Shown here: piece after piece, positions 27,384-36,514 of the stretch
Layout of the letters: each line of letters begins with the position of its first letter
Numbering within the stretch: the stretch's first letter is position 1
Origin: Rothia mucilaginosa ATCC 25296
GTDB lineage: Bacteria > Actinomycetota > Actinomycetes > Actinomycetales > Micrococcaceae
Length of the DNA: 64,000 nt
Direction: 5' to 3'
NCBI RefSeq assembly: GCF_000175615.1
Contig: NZ_ACVO01000016.1
Coordinates: 62,001-126,000, forward strand
Made by a program: the position numbers and the translations under genes
Notes under the pieces: generated by a model
What the model was told of the DNA's origin: nothing
Seen by the model: the letters and a program-made list of their open reading frames with translations, nothing else
Database searches by the model: none

Positions 27384-29171
27384 TTACTCCTCGTCCTTCT
27401 TCTTCGGCTTGAAATCAACGCCAGCTTCCTTACGCTGCTCCGGAGTAATCGGTGCAGGAGCCGCAGTCAGCGGATCGAAACCATTACCGGTCTTCGGGAA
27501 CGCAATAACCTCGCGAATCGAATCAACGCCAGCCAGCAGAGACACAATACGGTCCCAACCGAACGCAATACCACCCATGGGCGGTGCGCCGTACTTGAAC
27601 GCATCCAGCAGGAAGCCGAACTTCTCCTGAGCCTCTTCCTCGCCAATGCCCATCACAGCGAACACGCGTTCCTGCACGTCACGGCGGTGAATACGGATCG
27701 AACCGCCACCAATCTCGTTACCGTTGCAGACAATGTCGTAAGCGTACGCCAGAGCCGAACCCGGGTCAGTGTCAAAAGTGTCCAGGAACTCGGGCTTCGG
27801 GGAGGTGAACGCGTGGTGCACAGCAGTCCACGCGGAGTGACCCAGAGCCACGTCACCGGACTCAGTAGCCTCAGCAGAAGACTCAAACATGGGAGCGTCA
27901 ACAACCCACACGAAGGACCACTCGCCGTCCTTAATCAGGCCGGTACGGTGACCAATCTCAACACGAGCAGCACCCAGCAGCGCGCGGGAAGCCTTAGCCT
28001 CACCAGCAGCGAAGAAGATGCAGTCGCCGGGCTTCGCGCCGGTAGCCTCAGCCAGGCCAGCACGCTCAGCGTCGGTAATGTTCTTAGCAACCGGACCGGT
28101 CAGCTCGCCATCTTCCTGAATGAGGACATAAGCCAGGCCCTTAGCGCCGCGCTGCTTCGCCCACTCCTGCCAAGCGTCCAGGGTACGGCGGGGCTGGGAT
28201 GCGCCACCGGGCATCACCACGGCACCCACGTAAGGAGCCTTGAACACGCGGAAAGTGGTGTCCTTGAAGTACTCGGTCAGCTCAGTCAGCTCCAGGCCGA
28301 AGCGCAGGTCAGGCTTATCCGTACCGTACTTCTCCATCGCATCCTTGTAGGTCATGCGCTGAATCGGGCGGGGAACCTTCACATCAATCAGGTTCCACAC
28401 AGCCTCAACGATGCGCTCGCCCAGCTCAATGATGTCTTCCTGATCAACGAACGAAGCCTCAATGTCCAGCTGAGTGAACTCAGGCTGACGGTCCGCACGG
28501 AAATCCTCGTCACGGTAGCAGCGAGCAATCTGGTAGTACTTCTCAATACCGCCCACCTGCAGCAGCTGCTTGAACAGCTGCGGGGACTGCGGCAGAGCAT
28601 ACCAAGAACCCGGAGCCAGACGAGCCGGCACCAGGAAGTCACGCGCACCCTCAGGGGTCGAACGGGTCAGGGTCGGGGTCTCAACCTCAATGTAGCCGTC
28701 CTCAGCCAGCAGGTTACGTGCCGCACGGTTCGCGTCCGAACGCAGACGCATGATGCGAGCCGGCTCCGGGCGGCGAAGATCCAGGTAGCGGTAGCGCAGG
28801 CGCGCCTCCTCACCCACCTCAACGTGCTCGTCAATCTGGAAAGGCAGCGGAGCGGCAGTGTTCAGCACCTCAACGGCGGACACCTCAACCTCAATCTCGC
28901 CGGTCGCCAGGTTCGGGTTCTCATTACCCTCCGGGCGCTTAGTCACCAGACCGGTCACACGCAGCACATACTCATTGCGCAGGTGCTCAAAATCAGCCTC
29001 ATTGTGGAAAACACACTGGGTGACACCCTCACGGTCACGCAGGTCAACGAAAGCGACACCACCGTGGTCGCGGCGGCGAGCCACCCAACCGGTCAGGGTA
29101 ACAGTCTCTCCAATATTTGCGGCGGTCAGCTCGCCGTTGGTGTGAGTGCGAAGCACAGACATTCCTTTCAT
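27384..29171 (-). CDS. aspS: Aspartate--tRNA ligase
   Basis: Class II synthetase, about 595 residues, of the bacterial type: N-terminal OB-fold ([27 protein letters not shown]), catalytic motif 1 region [23 protein letters not shown], motif 2 [20 protein letters not shown], the bacterial GAD insertion, and motif 3 [13 protein letters not shown]. The open frame extends to 29246, but GAGG eight bases before the ATG at 29171 ([10 protein letters not shown]) supports this start; the ATG three codons later would have its ribosome site touching it. Whether it also charges tRNA-Asn cannot be told from the sequence. Confidence 0.96.
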   Translation of the reverse strand: MKGMSVLRTHTNGELTAANIGETVTLTGWVARRRDHGGVAFVDLRDREGVTQCVFHNEADFEHLRNEYVLRVTGLVTKRPEGNENPNLATGEIEVEVSAVEVLNTAAPLPFQIDEHVEVGEEARLRYRYLDLRRPEPARIMRLRSDANRAARNLLAEDGYIEVETPTLTRSTPEGARDFLVPARLAPGSWYALPQSPQLFKQLLQVGGIEKYYQIARCYRDEDFRADRQPEFTQLDIEASFVDQEDIIELGERIVEAVWNLIDVKVPRPIQRMTYKDAMEKYGTDKPDLRFGLELTELTEYFKDTTFRVFKAPYVGAVVMPGGASQPRRTLDAWQEWAKQRGAKGLAYVLIQEDGELTGPVAKNITDAERAGLAEATGAKPGDCIFFAAGEAKASRALLGAARVEIGHRTGLIKDGEWSFVWVVDAPMFESSAEATESGDVALGHSAWTAVHHAFTSPKPEFLDTFDTDPGSALAYAYDIVCNGNEIGGGSIRIHRRDVQERVFAVMGIGEEEAQEKFGFLLDAFKYGAPPMGGIAFGWDRIVSLLAGVDSIREVIAFPKTGNGFDPLTAAPAPITPEQRKEAGVDFKPKKKDEE

Positions 29172-29564
29172 AGCGGGCACCTCACGACTATAGACAGTAG
29201 CCGGGTACACGCGGTTGATGATATGCGCACACTGCGTGCGCCTCATATATTGTATCCCCTCCGGGCAGGTCGATGGCGGGTCGGGGCAAGTCAGGCACCA
29301 GAAAATGGGGCGCGGAGACGGGGCTGTAGGTAGGGCGGCAGGTTCGTGGGGGTCTGCGGTCGATAGGTTAGTGTCTTCGCCGTGGGTCTTTAACCCGGGG
29401 TGAAGGCATTACCCTATCGAAAAGCCGCTAACCTATCGAAGTATTACCGAGGAATCCACACCGCATGCCTGTGGACAAACACTTTTTCGGTAGAATCCGC
29501 GAAGTTATCCACAGATTTCACGAACAAACCCCACAACCTCACACAGCCTGCCAGGATAAAGCCT
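29172..29564. other. Divergent intergenic region between aspS and the DUF559 gene
   Basis: A 393-base stretch with no gene. It holds a family 2 palindrome (29360-29440). Promoters for both flanking genes must lie here, but none stands out. Confidence 0.55.
29360..29440. repeat. Palindromic repeat, family 2, copy ii
   Basis: Left arm TCGATAGGTTAGTGTCTTCG with CCGTGGGT identical to copy i. The right side is duplicated: CCCTATCGA at 29412-29420 and CTAACCTATCGAA at 29428-29440. It lies in a divergent region, which argues against a terminator as its only role. Confidence 0.8.
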
Positions 29565-30521
29565 ATGAACACCGCAACTATTCCGTGGCAACGCGTCCCA
29601 AACGTACTACCGGCTACACCAGAAACTACCCGCGCCGCAGAACTACACCCATTCGTGCTGAACTCCCAGATGCTCAACCTGCGAGGAATCGGACCAAAAC
29701 GCATTCGCAAACTAGTGGCGGAAGGGTCTCTGCAACGTATCCAGCGAGGAGCCTATATTTACACCCGCGATGCCCAAGCGCTCACCCCCGAAGAGCGGCT
29801 CACTGTACGGTGCATCGCTGCTCAGATGATGGGTCTTCAAGGGATCTTCTCCCACACATCAGCCGCGGCGCTATGGGGACTTGATGTACTCTCTGTTCCC
29901 CAAATGATAAGCGTGTATAGCTGTAGTCATAGCACCTCTGACAAGGGAAGAATCACCCGGCGTTACAGCGCCACTGGCCCCGAGGAAGTCACCAGGTTGC
30001 CGGGCACATCCATCATGGTTACGACGGTGGCTCGCACGCTACAGGATTGCGCGCGCAGCATGCCCTTTCGGGAGGCGGTGGTCCTCGCTGACTCCATCAT
30101 GCGGCGGGGACTGATGGAGCCCCACGAGGTAACCGAGATTCTACTGAGCCTCACCGGGTACGGCGGTTCCGCAGGGCCTTTCCTTGCGCAGGCGGTGGAT
30201 GCATCCAGCGAGTCGGCCGGTGAAAGCCTCACCCGGTGCCTACTCATGGAGCACAGGCTGCCCCTCCCCGTAACGCAGTACCCGATTTCATGCGAGGGCC
30301 GTAACTATCGAGTGGACTTCGCCTGGCCCGAGGCGCGGGTCATTCTCGAGTTCGACGGCGAACAGAAATACGTGGAGCACCCCGGCAGGGACCGCTACGA
30401 AGCCGCCCGCGACCGTGCCCTAGCCCGCGCCGGGTGGACGGTCGTGCACCTTACATGGGCAGACATCTTCAACAAAGAGCTGGAGGTCGTGACCCATTTG
30501 CGGAACCTACTTCTGAAATAA
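29565..30521 (+). CDS. AbiEi-like / DUF559 (VSR-fold) domain protein
   Basis: A 318-residue protein on the plus strand. The N-terminal half has an AbiEi-antitoxin-like winged-helix region (IGPKRIRKLVAEGSLQRIQRGAYIY, then TVRCIAAQMMGLQGIFSHTSAAALWGL). The C-terminal third looks like a DUF559/VSR-type nuclease fold (YRVDFAWPEARVILEFDGEQKY with conserved D, E and D, then RDRALARAGWTVVHLTW). Such proteins are common and usually solitary in actinobacteria. No AbiEii toxin gene is adjacent. I choose ATG 29565 because AGGA lies upstream. Flanked on both sides by palindromic repeats. Function unknown; DNA binding or cleavage is inferred. Confidence 0.85.
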   Translation: MNTATIPWQRVPNVLPATPETTRAAELHPFVLNSQMLNLRGIGPKRIRKLVAEGSLQRIQRGAYIYTRDAQALTPEERLTVRCIAAQMMGLQGIFSHTSAAALWGLDVLSVPQMISVYSCSHSTSDKGRITRRYSATGPEEVTRLPGTSIMVTTVARTLQDCARSMPFREAVVLADSIMRRGLMEPHEVTEILLSLTGYGGSAGPFLAQAVDASSESAGESLTRCLLMEHRLPLPVTQYPISCEGRNYRVDFAWPEARVILEFDGEQKYVEHPGRDRYEAARDRALARAGWTVVHLTWADIFNKELEVVTHLRNLLLK

Positions 30522-30610
30522 GCCGGGGTTGGCAGCCGAAGACCAAGGAGACGGGCGGAGGTGTTCCGTGTGGGGTGCAGTTTTTCGGTGATGACTTATG
30601 GATTTCAGTC

Positions 30611-30665
30611 ATGACTTAGTGACTCTGGTACGGGTTAAAGGCCCCCTCCAAAGTCACTAAGTCAT
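30611..30665. repeat. Palindromic repeat, family 3, copy a
   Basis: Perfect 14-base arms ATGACTTAGTGACT and AGTCACTAAGTCAT around a GGGTTAAAGGCCCCC centre. Similar to a tandem copy at 39172-39275 and related in plan to family 2 (TTAGTG and GGGTTAAAG blocks at the same places). Confidence 0.8.
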
Positions 30666-30736
30666 TACCCAAATCAAGAACCCATGGCAAAAGACACTAA
30701 ATCATGGCACAAATTCACGCGACAAAAGATGACGAC

Positions 30737-30786
30737 CAAAAAGACCCGCCCGGCAGGGAGGTCAATATCCTCCCCACCAGGCGGGT
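30737..30786 (-). terminator. Rho-independent terminator of hisS
   Basis: ACCCGCC...GGCGGGT stem with an inner GGGGAGG/CCTCCC pairing, followed on the minus strand by CTTTTTGG, 108 bases after the hisS stop. Confidence 0.8.
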
Positions 30787-30893
30787 ACACATCCATATGC
30801 AGGCTACAGTAACCAGATTATTACAGCAGCCAGATACTACAGCGGCCAAACACCGTAGGCATTACAGGCCCTAAAATGACAGGCCCCTAATGT

Positions 30894-32255
30894 TTACAGG
30901 CCCTCAGCACGCACAATCTGAACGTGCAGGTCCTCAGCCGGCGGCATCCACGAAGCCGGATCAGCAGCAACCTGCTCACCCGAACGGATATCCTTCACCT
31001 CGTGAACCGGGGCACCCGACTCATCCGACGAAATGAACCACACGAACGGAATGCCGCGCTTCTCAGCGTACTTAATCTGCTTACCGAACTTCGCCGCATT
31101 CGCAGACACCTCGCAGGCGATACCGCGGGCACGCAGCGCATCCGCAACATCATTCGCAGCCGACCAGCCCTCATCATTCGTCAGAGCCACGAACACAGCC
31201 GAAGGCACCTTACGGCTCGCCTGCGCAAAACCCTGCGACAGAATACGAGCCACCACACGGGTCACACCAATCGACAGGCCAACACCCGGGTACGTCTTCT
31301 TACCGTTCGACGCCAGCGACTCATAACGGCCGCCCGAGCAAATCGAACCCAGCGACTCGTGACCAACCAGAACAGTCTCATACACGGTGCCGGTGTAGTA
31401 GTCCAGGCCGCGAGCAATCGACAGGTCAGCCAGCACCTTACCCGGCGCACGGCGGGACGCCTCCTCAATGACCTCAGCCAGCTCAGCAAGACCCTGATCC
31501 AGCAGCTCGTGCTCCACCGAATACTTAGCAGCAAGCGCACGCACCTGCTCCACGAAGGATGCGTCCTCAGTGCGGATCTGCGCCAGCTCCAGGGCGGCAA
31601 CGGCAGCATCCGCGCTCGCACCAGCCTCAGCCTGCAGCTCCTCAGCCACACGCTCAGCACCAATCTTCTCCAGCTTGTCAATAGAACGCAGAACAGCCGC
31701 AGTATCAGTCAAACCCAAGCCCAGATAGAAACCCTCAGCCAGCTTGCGGTTATTCACACGCAGCTTGAACTCAGGAATCGGCAGCTTCGACAGCGCATCA
31801 ACAACAACCAGCGCCAAGGTCACATCGTAACGGAACGGCAGCTCGCCGTCGCCAACCACGTCAATATCAGCCTGAGTGAACTCGCGGGCACGACCCTCCT
31901 GCGGACGCTCACCACGCCACACCTTCTGAATCTGGTAACGCGAGAACGGGAAATTCAGGTAACCGGCGTTCTCCACCACATAACGGGCAAACGGCACGGT
32001 CAGGTCAAAGTGCAGAGCCAGCTTTTCCTTAGCCTTCGCAGCCTCGTCCTCCTGCAGGCGAGAAATTGCGTAAACTTCCTTGTCAATCTCACCCTTGCGC
32101 AGCAGCTGCTCAATAGTCTCTACCGAACGAGTCTCAATCGGGGAGAAACCGTGCAACTCAAAAGTCTCACGCAAAGTGTCCAGAACATGATTCTCAACCA
32201 ACCGCTCAGCCGGAAGATACTCGGGAAAACCAGACAGCGAAGCCTTGCGAGCCAT
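30894..32255 (-). CDS. hisS: Histidine--tRNA ligase
   Basis: Class II synthetase of 453 residues. Motif 2 region RYQIQKVWRGERPQEGRAREFTQADIDVVG, histidine-binding motif ARGLDYYTGTVYE, and the C-terminal anticodon domain (AVFVALTNDEG...VADALRARGIACEV) are clear. The frame runs to 32312, but AAGGAG eight bases before ATG 32255 (MARKASLSGF) decides the start. The leader has a short GC hairpin followed by GTTTTG at 32292-32310 that could act as an attenuator. It is divergent from the DUF349 gene. Confidence 0.97.
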   Translation of the reverse strand: MARKASLSGFPEYLPAERLVENHVLDTLRETFELHGFSPIETRSVETIEQLLRKGEIDKEVYAISRLQEDEAAKAKEKLALHFDLTVPFARYVVENAGYLNFPFSRYQIQKVWRGERPQEGRAREFTQADIDVVGDGELPFRYDVTLALVVVDALSKLPIPEFKLRVNNRKLAEGFYLGLGLTDTAAVLRSIDKLEKIGAERVAEELQAEAGASADAAVAALELAQIRTEDASFVEQVRALAAKYSVEHELLDQGLAELAEVIEEASRRAPGKVLADLSIARGLDYYTGTVYETVLVGHESLGSICSGGRYESLASNGKKTYPGVGLSIGVTRVVARILSQGFAQASRKVPSAVFVALTNDEGWSAANDVADALRARGIACEVSANAAKFGKQIKYAEKRGIPFVWFISSDESGAPVHEVKDIRSGEQVAADPASWMPPAEDLHVQIVRAEGL

Positions 32256-32557
32256 ACGCGATACTCCTTGACAAAGAACTCGACAACAAAACCCCGGAAC
32301 ACCTCCGGGCATATCTACCCATCATACCAACACCCACCCCAGCACAGCACCCACTCCCCCAGCTCACCCGACACAAACCCACGCAAACCCGCAGCCGGCA
32401 GGTTCGCCCACAACACAACACGACCAGACACTACTCACACACACCCCACAGAGGCTATGCTTAGGAGGTGCACACGCACACCCAAACGGGTGCCCACCAC
32501 GGGGAACAGCGCAAAGGCGCCCCACCCCCAGCACCCCCGAGTGAAAGAGTTATAGCG
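32256..32557. other. Divergent intergenic region between hisS and the DUF349 gene
   Basis: A 302-base stretch with no gene. On the minus strand an extended -10 (TGGTATGAT, with TATGAT at 32321-32326) precedes a hairpin CCGGA/TCCGG at 32294-32308. On the plus strand TATGCT near 32456 is a weak -10 candidate for the DUF349 gene. Confidence 0.4.
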
Positions 32558-33826
32558 GTGACTACCAAACCCGACGACACTGTAAACCTCGAAAAGGCAC
32601 GCCAGTACGGCCGCGTCTCCGAGGACGGCCACGTCTTCGTCATTGTCGACGGCGAAGAATACGCCGTAGGCCAGCTGCCCGGCGCCTCCGAAGAAGAAGC
32701 GCTCAGCTACTTCGCCCGCAAGTTTGAAAACGTCGAGGCGCAGGTTGCCCTGCTCGAATCCCGCCTCGCCAACAACGCCCCCGCCGCAGACTTGCAGAAG
32801 GGCATCACCTCCATCGGTGCACAGATCGGTGTGCGCAACATGGTCGGCGACTACTCCGGCCTGCAGAAGCGCCTCATCTCCCTCGCAGAGCAGATCGCTG
32901 AACTCGGCGAAAAGCAGCAGCAGGCACGCACCGAAAACCGTGAACGCGCCCTCGCCGTCCGCGAAGAAATCGTCGCGGAAGCCGAGCAGATTGCCGGCCA
33001 GGACCCCGACCAGATTCACTGGAAGAACTCCCACTCCCGCATGAACGAACTGTTCGAAGCGTGGAAGAAGGCACAGCGCGAAATTCACCTGGCAAAGAGC
33101 GTAGAGGACGAGCTGTGGAAGCGTTTCCGCGCAGCCCGCACCACCTTCGACCGCAACCGCCGCGCACACTTCTCTCAGCTCGACGACCGCAACGCACGCA
33201 TCAAGCGCGCCAAGGAAGAGCTGATTGCACGTGCGGAAGAGCTGTCCACCTCGACTGACTGGTCTGAGACTTCCCGCGTATACGGCGACCTGATGCGCGC
33301 CTGGAAGCAGGTACCCCGCGGCCACCGTCGTGAAGACGACAAGCTGTGGGCACGCTTCCGCGCGGCACAGGACGTATTCTTCAACGCCCGCAACGAAGCC
33401 GAAGCAGCGCAGGACGCAGTCTACGCCGAAAACCTCAAGGTCAAGGAAGCGCTGCTCGAAGAAGCACGCGCACTCCTGCCCGTCGAAGACATTGAGGGCG
33501 CGAAGGCAGCCTTCGAGAAGATCCTGGACCGCTGGGATGCGGCAGGCCGCGTACCCCGCAACGACCTGCGCCGCGTCGACGGCGAACTGCGCCGTATTCA
33601 GGACGAAATCAACGGCGCCGAAGAGGCAAAGTGGAAGCGCAATGACCCCGCCAAGGCGGCACGCGCGAACTCCCTGCTCGCACAGATCGAGGGCTCCCTC
33701 GCCGAGCTGGAAGCAGAGCTCGCAGCAGCTGAGAAGGGCGGCGACTCCAAGAAGATCGCCAAGGCTAAGGAAGCTCTGGAGGCGCGCCGCGCCTGGGCAG
33801 CAACCCTGCAGGGCTTCGGCAACTAG
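32558..33826 (+). CDS. DUF349 domain protein
   Basis: A 422-residue, highly charged, almost all-helical protein with repeated DUF349 units: W-containing repeats such as QIHWKNSHSRMNELFEAWKKAQ, DELWKRFRAARTTFDRNRRAHF, KLWARFRAAQDVFFNARN. The C-terminal 60 residues form a coiled coil. DUF349 proteins are common in actinobacteria near hisS and relA; a link to stress or ribosomes has been suggested for some but I know of no firm function. I choose GTG at 32558 because GAAAGAG lies upstream and the upstream 30 codons are Pro/His low-complexity. Confidence 0.85.
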   Translation: MTTKPDDTVNLEKARQYGRVSEDGHVFVIVDGEEYAVGQLPGASEEEALSYFARKFENVEAQVALLESRLANNAPAADLQKGITSIGAQIGVRNMVGDYSGLQKRLISLAEQIAELGEKQQQARTENRERALAVREEIVAEAEQIAGQDPDQIHWKNSHSRMNELFEAWKKAQREIHLAKSVEDELWKRFRAARTTFDRNRRAHFSQLDDRNARIKRAKEELIARAEELSTSTDWSETSRVYGDLMRAWKQVPRGHRREDDKLWARFRAAQDVFFNARNEAEAAQDAVYAENLKVKEALLEEARALLPVEDIEGAKAAFEKILDRWDAAGRVPRNDLRRVDGELRRIQDEINGAEEAKWKRNDPAKAARANSLLAQIEGSLAELEAELAAAEKGGDSKKIAKAKEALEARRAWAATLQGFGN

Positions 33827-33866
33827 GGTCTAGCCGACGGTCTAAATAACGGTCTAATTAACGCCG

Positions 33867-33929
33867 AGAAGCCACATGTGTTTCGAAAAGCCACTTCTTT
33901 GGTGGCTTCTCGAAACACATGTGGCTTCT
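33867..33929. repeat. Palindromic repeat, family 1, copy A
   Basis: 63 bases beginning AGAAGCCACATGTGTTTCG and ending with its complement, with a nested inner GAAAAGCCAC/GTGGCTTCTC stem. Between the convergent ends of the DUF349 gene and a lipoprotein gene, where it could act as a two-way terminator. Confidence 0.9.
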
Positions 33930-33996
33930 GCGTGTCTGCGGAGATGTCTCTGCTGGGTGTCTGCAGGGTGCGGAATTTTAGGCTCGGCTGGAGGGG

Positions 33997-34659
33997 CTAG
34001 TCATCAACGGGCTCATAATTCATGATTTCCCATTTCTGACCGTTGTGCTTCAGCTCAAATCTAAAGGTGTCATCGGTTTTATCGTCATTACTCCATTTGC
34101 GCCAGCTACCGTCAGATTCAACATAAGTCTCGTAATCCCATTCGCGGTACGCCTTCCAGAAATAGGTTTCACCGTCTTCGGACCAGGGGTTACCGTCAGC
34201 AAGATAATGGTTTATACCGCCAATGACCCATCCGCCGCTCTTGTAAAGCTCCTCGACGCCTGTATAGGCCTTACGTTCGTCTTCAAAAGTAGGGGACATG
34301 AACTTGAAAGCCATCGAGTAATCGCCAGTTTGAGTACCGTAATTACCCCACAAGATCCAGGCATCCATCGTCTTGCGTATGCCCTCTAGAGACTTTTCGT
34401 TGTAGCCGTCCTCCGGAACGTTAGGCTTCGGCACATTCTGTGCCGGACCGTACTTATCCGCCGGGCGGTACTCGCCGTCGGGTGCCTTTGATCCGCCCGA
34501 GTAGCCGCGGACAGTAGACGGGGTCGCGCTCGGCGCGGCGGAAGTCGTGGCTGCCGCCTCGTTATTAGCCTGCTGGCCGCACGCCGCAAGCAGGGTGCTC
34601 ATGCCCAGGAGTGCACCGCCGTTCAACAACGCTCGACGAGTAAGAAAAACGGAAGTCAT
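33997..34659 (-). CDS. Tat-type lipoprotein, DUF6318-like, paralogue 1
   Basis: A 220-residue lipoprotein. The signal has a twin arginine (FLTRRALLNGG) and lipobox LLAAC (Cys about residue 27), followed by a short Ala/Ser/Thr linker. The mature domain starts GYSGGSKAPDGEYRPADKYGPAQNVPKP and includes GGWVIGGINHYLADGNPW and FWKAYREWDYETYVESDGSW, ending in a beta-strand-like FELKHNGQKWEIMNYEPV. Compact alpha-plus-beta, possibly NTF2-like. I believe this is the family called DUF6318, but could not check. It is one of four paralogues within 4.4 kb sharing signal, body and leader sequence (AGAAGGAATCTACTTC before the ATG). Confidence 0.85.
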   Translation of the reverse strand: MTSVFLTRRALLNGGALLGMSTLLAACGQQANNEAAATTSAAPSATPSTVRGYSGGSKAPDGEYRPADKYGPAQNVPKPNVPEDGYNEKSLEGIRKTMDAWILWGNYGTQTGDYSMAFKFMSPTFEDERKAYTGVEELYKSGGWVIGGINHYLADGNPWSEDGETYFWKAYREWDYETYVESDGSWRKWSNDDKTDDTFRFELKHNGQKWEIMNYEPVDD

Positions 34660-34787
34660 GAAGTAGATTCCTTCTATCGGTGTGGTGTGAATGGGGGATG
34701 CTGATTAGAAAGTGGAAGATAGAGAAATAATTCTCGAAGCAAGAATAAGAATTCTTGCGATACTAATAAATGCTTTAAATTTCCTAT

Positions 34788-35495
34788 CTAGTCATCTACT
34801 TGTTCAAAGTCGATAATCTTCCAACCCTCAGAGGTGTACTTGAACGAGAACTTCCACGTGTCATCATCTTTAGCGTCATTCTCGTAAGACTTCCAATCAC
34901 CGTTAGGTTCAACATACATAACGTAACCCCACTCCCGGTACGCCTTCCAGAAGTAAGTCTCCCCCTCAATCCAGGGGTTCCCGTCAGCAATGTAGTGATC
35001 AAGCCCCGCAATAATCCAGCCGCCTCGCTTGTAGAGGGATTCAAGACCTTCGTAGGAATCTAGTAGTTCCGTGAAGCTGCTGTCAACGAATTTGCGTGCT
35101 TGACTGTAGTCTCCGGTCTGGGTGCCGTAGTTGTTCCATTCAATCCACGCGTTGAGTGTTTTGCGAAGACCTTCATTAGATTTTTCGCGGTATCCGTCCT
35201 CTGGTGATGCAGGTTTCGGAACGTTTTGCGCCGGACCGTTGGGGTCAGCTCCACGGTACTCTCCATCTGGCGCCTTTGAGCCGCCGGAGTAGCCTCGAAC
35301 AGTAGACGGGGTTGCAGAGGGAGAACCGGTATCTACCGCAGATGCGGAGGCGGTTTCACTCGGCACAGCAGTCGAGGACGCCGAAGCACCCGCTTCGTTA
35401 GCCGCCTGCTGACCGCACGCCGCAAGCAAGGTACCAAGACCCAGAAGGGTACCGCCGCTCAGCATCGCGCGGCGGGTCAAAATAACGGAAGTCAT
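34788..35495 (-). CDS. Tat-type lipoprotein, DUF6318-like, paralogue 2
   Basis: A 235-residue paralogue of the gene at 33997. Same Tat-type signal (LTRRAMLSGGTLLGLGTLLAAC), a longer Ser/Thr/Ala linker, then the conserved core (GYSGGSKAPDGEYRGAD, PAQNVPKPASPEDGYREKS, GGWIIAGLDHYIADGNPW, FWKAYREWGYVMYVEPNGDW). The leader is nearly identical to that of paralogue 1 (GAAGGAATTTACTTCC before the ATG, and CACACCACACCGATAG further up), indicating recent duplication. The 128-base gap to paralogue 1 is AT-rich. Confidence 0.85.
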   Translation of the reverse strand: MTSVILTRRAMLSGGTLLGLGTLLAACGQQAANEAGASASSTAVPSETASASAVDTGSPSATPSTVRGYSGGSKAPDGEYRGADPNGPAQNVPKPASPEDGYREKSNEGLRKTLNAWIEWNNYGTQTGDYSQARKFVDSSFTELLDSYEGLESLYKRGGWIIAGLDHYIADGNPWIEGETYFWKAYREWGYVMYVEPNGDWKSYENDAKDDDTWKFSFKYTSEGWKIIDFEQVDD

Positions 35496-35587
35496 GGAAG
35501 TAAATTCCTTCTATCGGTGTGGTGTGTAAATAGAGGGAGGCTGGTTAGAAACCGGAAAGTCACCAGCATGAGCAGTATTATTCCGCT

Positions 35588-36325
35588 TTATTGCCCATGG
35601 CTCTCAGGGGCATCCCCTTTTCCGCTACCAATAATCTTCCAATAGCCATCTGAATATTTATAGAAGTAATTGAAAAGATCGTCATCTTTATTTGTATTAG
35701 CTTGCTTGGTAATTTCTCCATCAGAATCCACATACATAACAGTGGTCCAGAAACGACGAACCTTCATACGGTAGAACTTCTGCTGATTGTCATAAATCAA
35801 GTCACCTTCAGATCGGTAAGCATCCAACCCATCAACAACCCAGCCGCCGCGCTTATAAAGATCCTCAATGTACTCATAAAACGGGTATTCCTTAGAAGTC
35901 TTTTCGACGTATCGGAAAACCGGAGCGCAATCCCCGGTCTGAATAGCATAGTTATGGGCAGTCAACCAGTCTTGCATCATATGGTCGATACCCTCTTCAG
36001 TCTCGGGGTACTGTGCGGGTTCCTTACGCGGCTCGGGGACGTTCTGAGCCGGGCCGTAGCCGTCCGCCTTACGGTATTCACCGTCGGGTGCTTTGGACTG
36101 ACCAGAGTATCCGCGCGTAACCCTCGGGCTTGGAGTAGCCGATGCAGAAGCAGTATCAGATACCGCCGCAGACGTCGAAGCAGTCTCGCTCGGCGCGGCG
36201 GATGTTGTAGCAGATGCGCTCACCTCGTTGGTGGCTTGTTGGCCGCACGCCGCAAGCAGGGCACCAACACCCACAAGTGCGCCGCCGCTCAACAGTGCGC
36301 GGCGGGTAAAAAGGTTGGAAGTCAT
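35588..36325 (-). CDS. Tat-type lipoprotein, DUF6318-like, paralogue 3
   Basis: A 245-residue paralogue, the most diverged of the four. Signal LFTRRALLSGGALVGVGALLAAC; linker of about 40 Ser/Thr/Ala residues; core recognisable from GYSGQSKAPDGEYRKADGYGPAQNVPEP and GGWVVDGLDAYRSEGDLIYDNQQKFYRMKVRRFW. The DGNPW block is replaced. The ATG at 36325 is chosen because it starts the signal peptide; the frame is open for another 58 codons upstream through a palindromic repeat, which is not coding. Leader partly conserved with the others (CACACCGATATGAGG). Confidence 0.85.
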   Translation of the reverse strand: MTSNLFTRRALLSGGALVGVGALLAACGQQATNEVSASATTSAAPSETASTSAAVSDTASASATPSPRVTRGYSGQSKAPDGEYRKADGYGPAQNVPEPRKEPAQYPETEEGIDHMMQDWLTAHNYAIQTGDCAPVFRYVEKTSKEYPFYEYIEDLYKRGGWVVDGLDAYRSEGDLIYDNQQKFYRMKVRRFWTTVMYVDSDGEITKQANTNKDDDLFNYFYKYSDGYWKIIGSGKGDAPESHGQ

Positions 36326-36421
36326 GGAAATACATTCCTCATATCGGTGTGAAGTGTGAATAGGTGGCTGGCTAGAAACCGGAAGACTAACCTGCCGAAG
36401 GGGAAGAACCCCCGATAGCTG

Positions 36422-36484
36422 AGAAGCCACATGCGTTTCGAAAAGCCATAAACAAAGTGGCTTCTCGGCGAACATGTGGCTTCT
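36422..36484. repeat. Palindromic repeat, family 1, copy B (degenerate)
   Basis: Same outer arms as copy A (AGAAGCCACATG and CATGTGGCTTCT) but with several changes in the middle (ATGCGTTTCG, CATAAACAAAG, TCGGCGAA). It lies between the stop of the secreted-protein gene and the start of paralogue 3. Confidence 0.85.
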
Positions 36485-36514
36485 CAGCATAAGACCCATA
36501 GTGGGGGAACGGCC

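Larger units (their letters stand above)
30522..30893. other. Convergent intergenic region between DUF559 gene and hisS
   Basis: A 372-base stretch with no gene. It contains a family 3 palindrome (30611-30665) and the hisS terminator (30737-30786). Confidence 0.6.

Noticed and set aside
27687..29333. A 548-codon open frame opposite aspS
   Set aside because: Shadow of aspS, same composition artefact.
36326..36499. Extension of lipoprotein paralogue 3 by 58 codons
   Set aside because: It reads through palindrome copy B and would bury the signal peptide.
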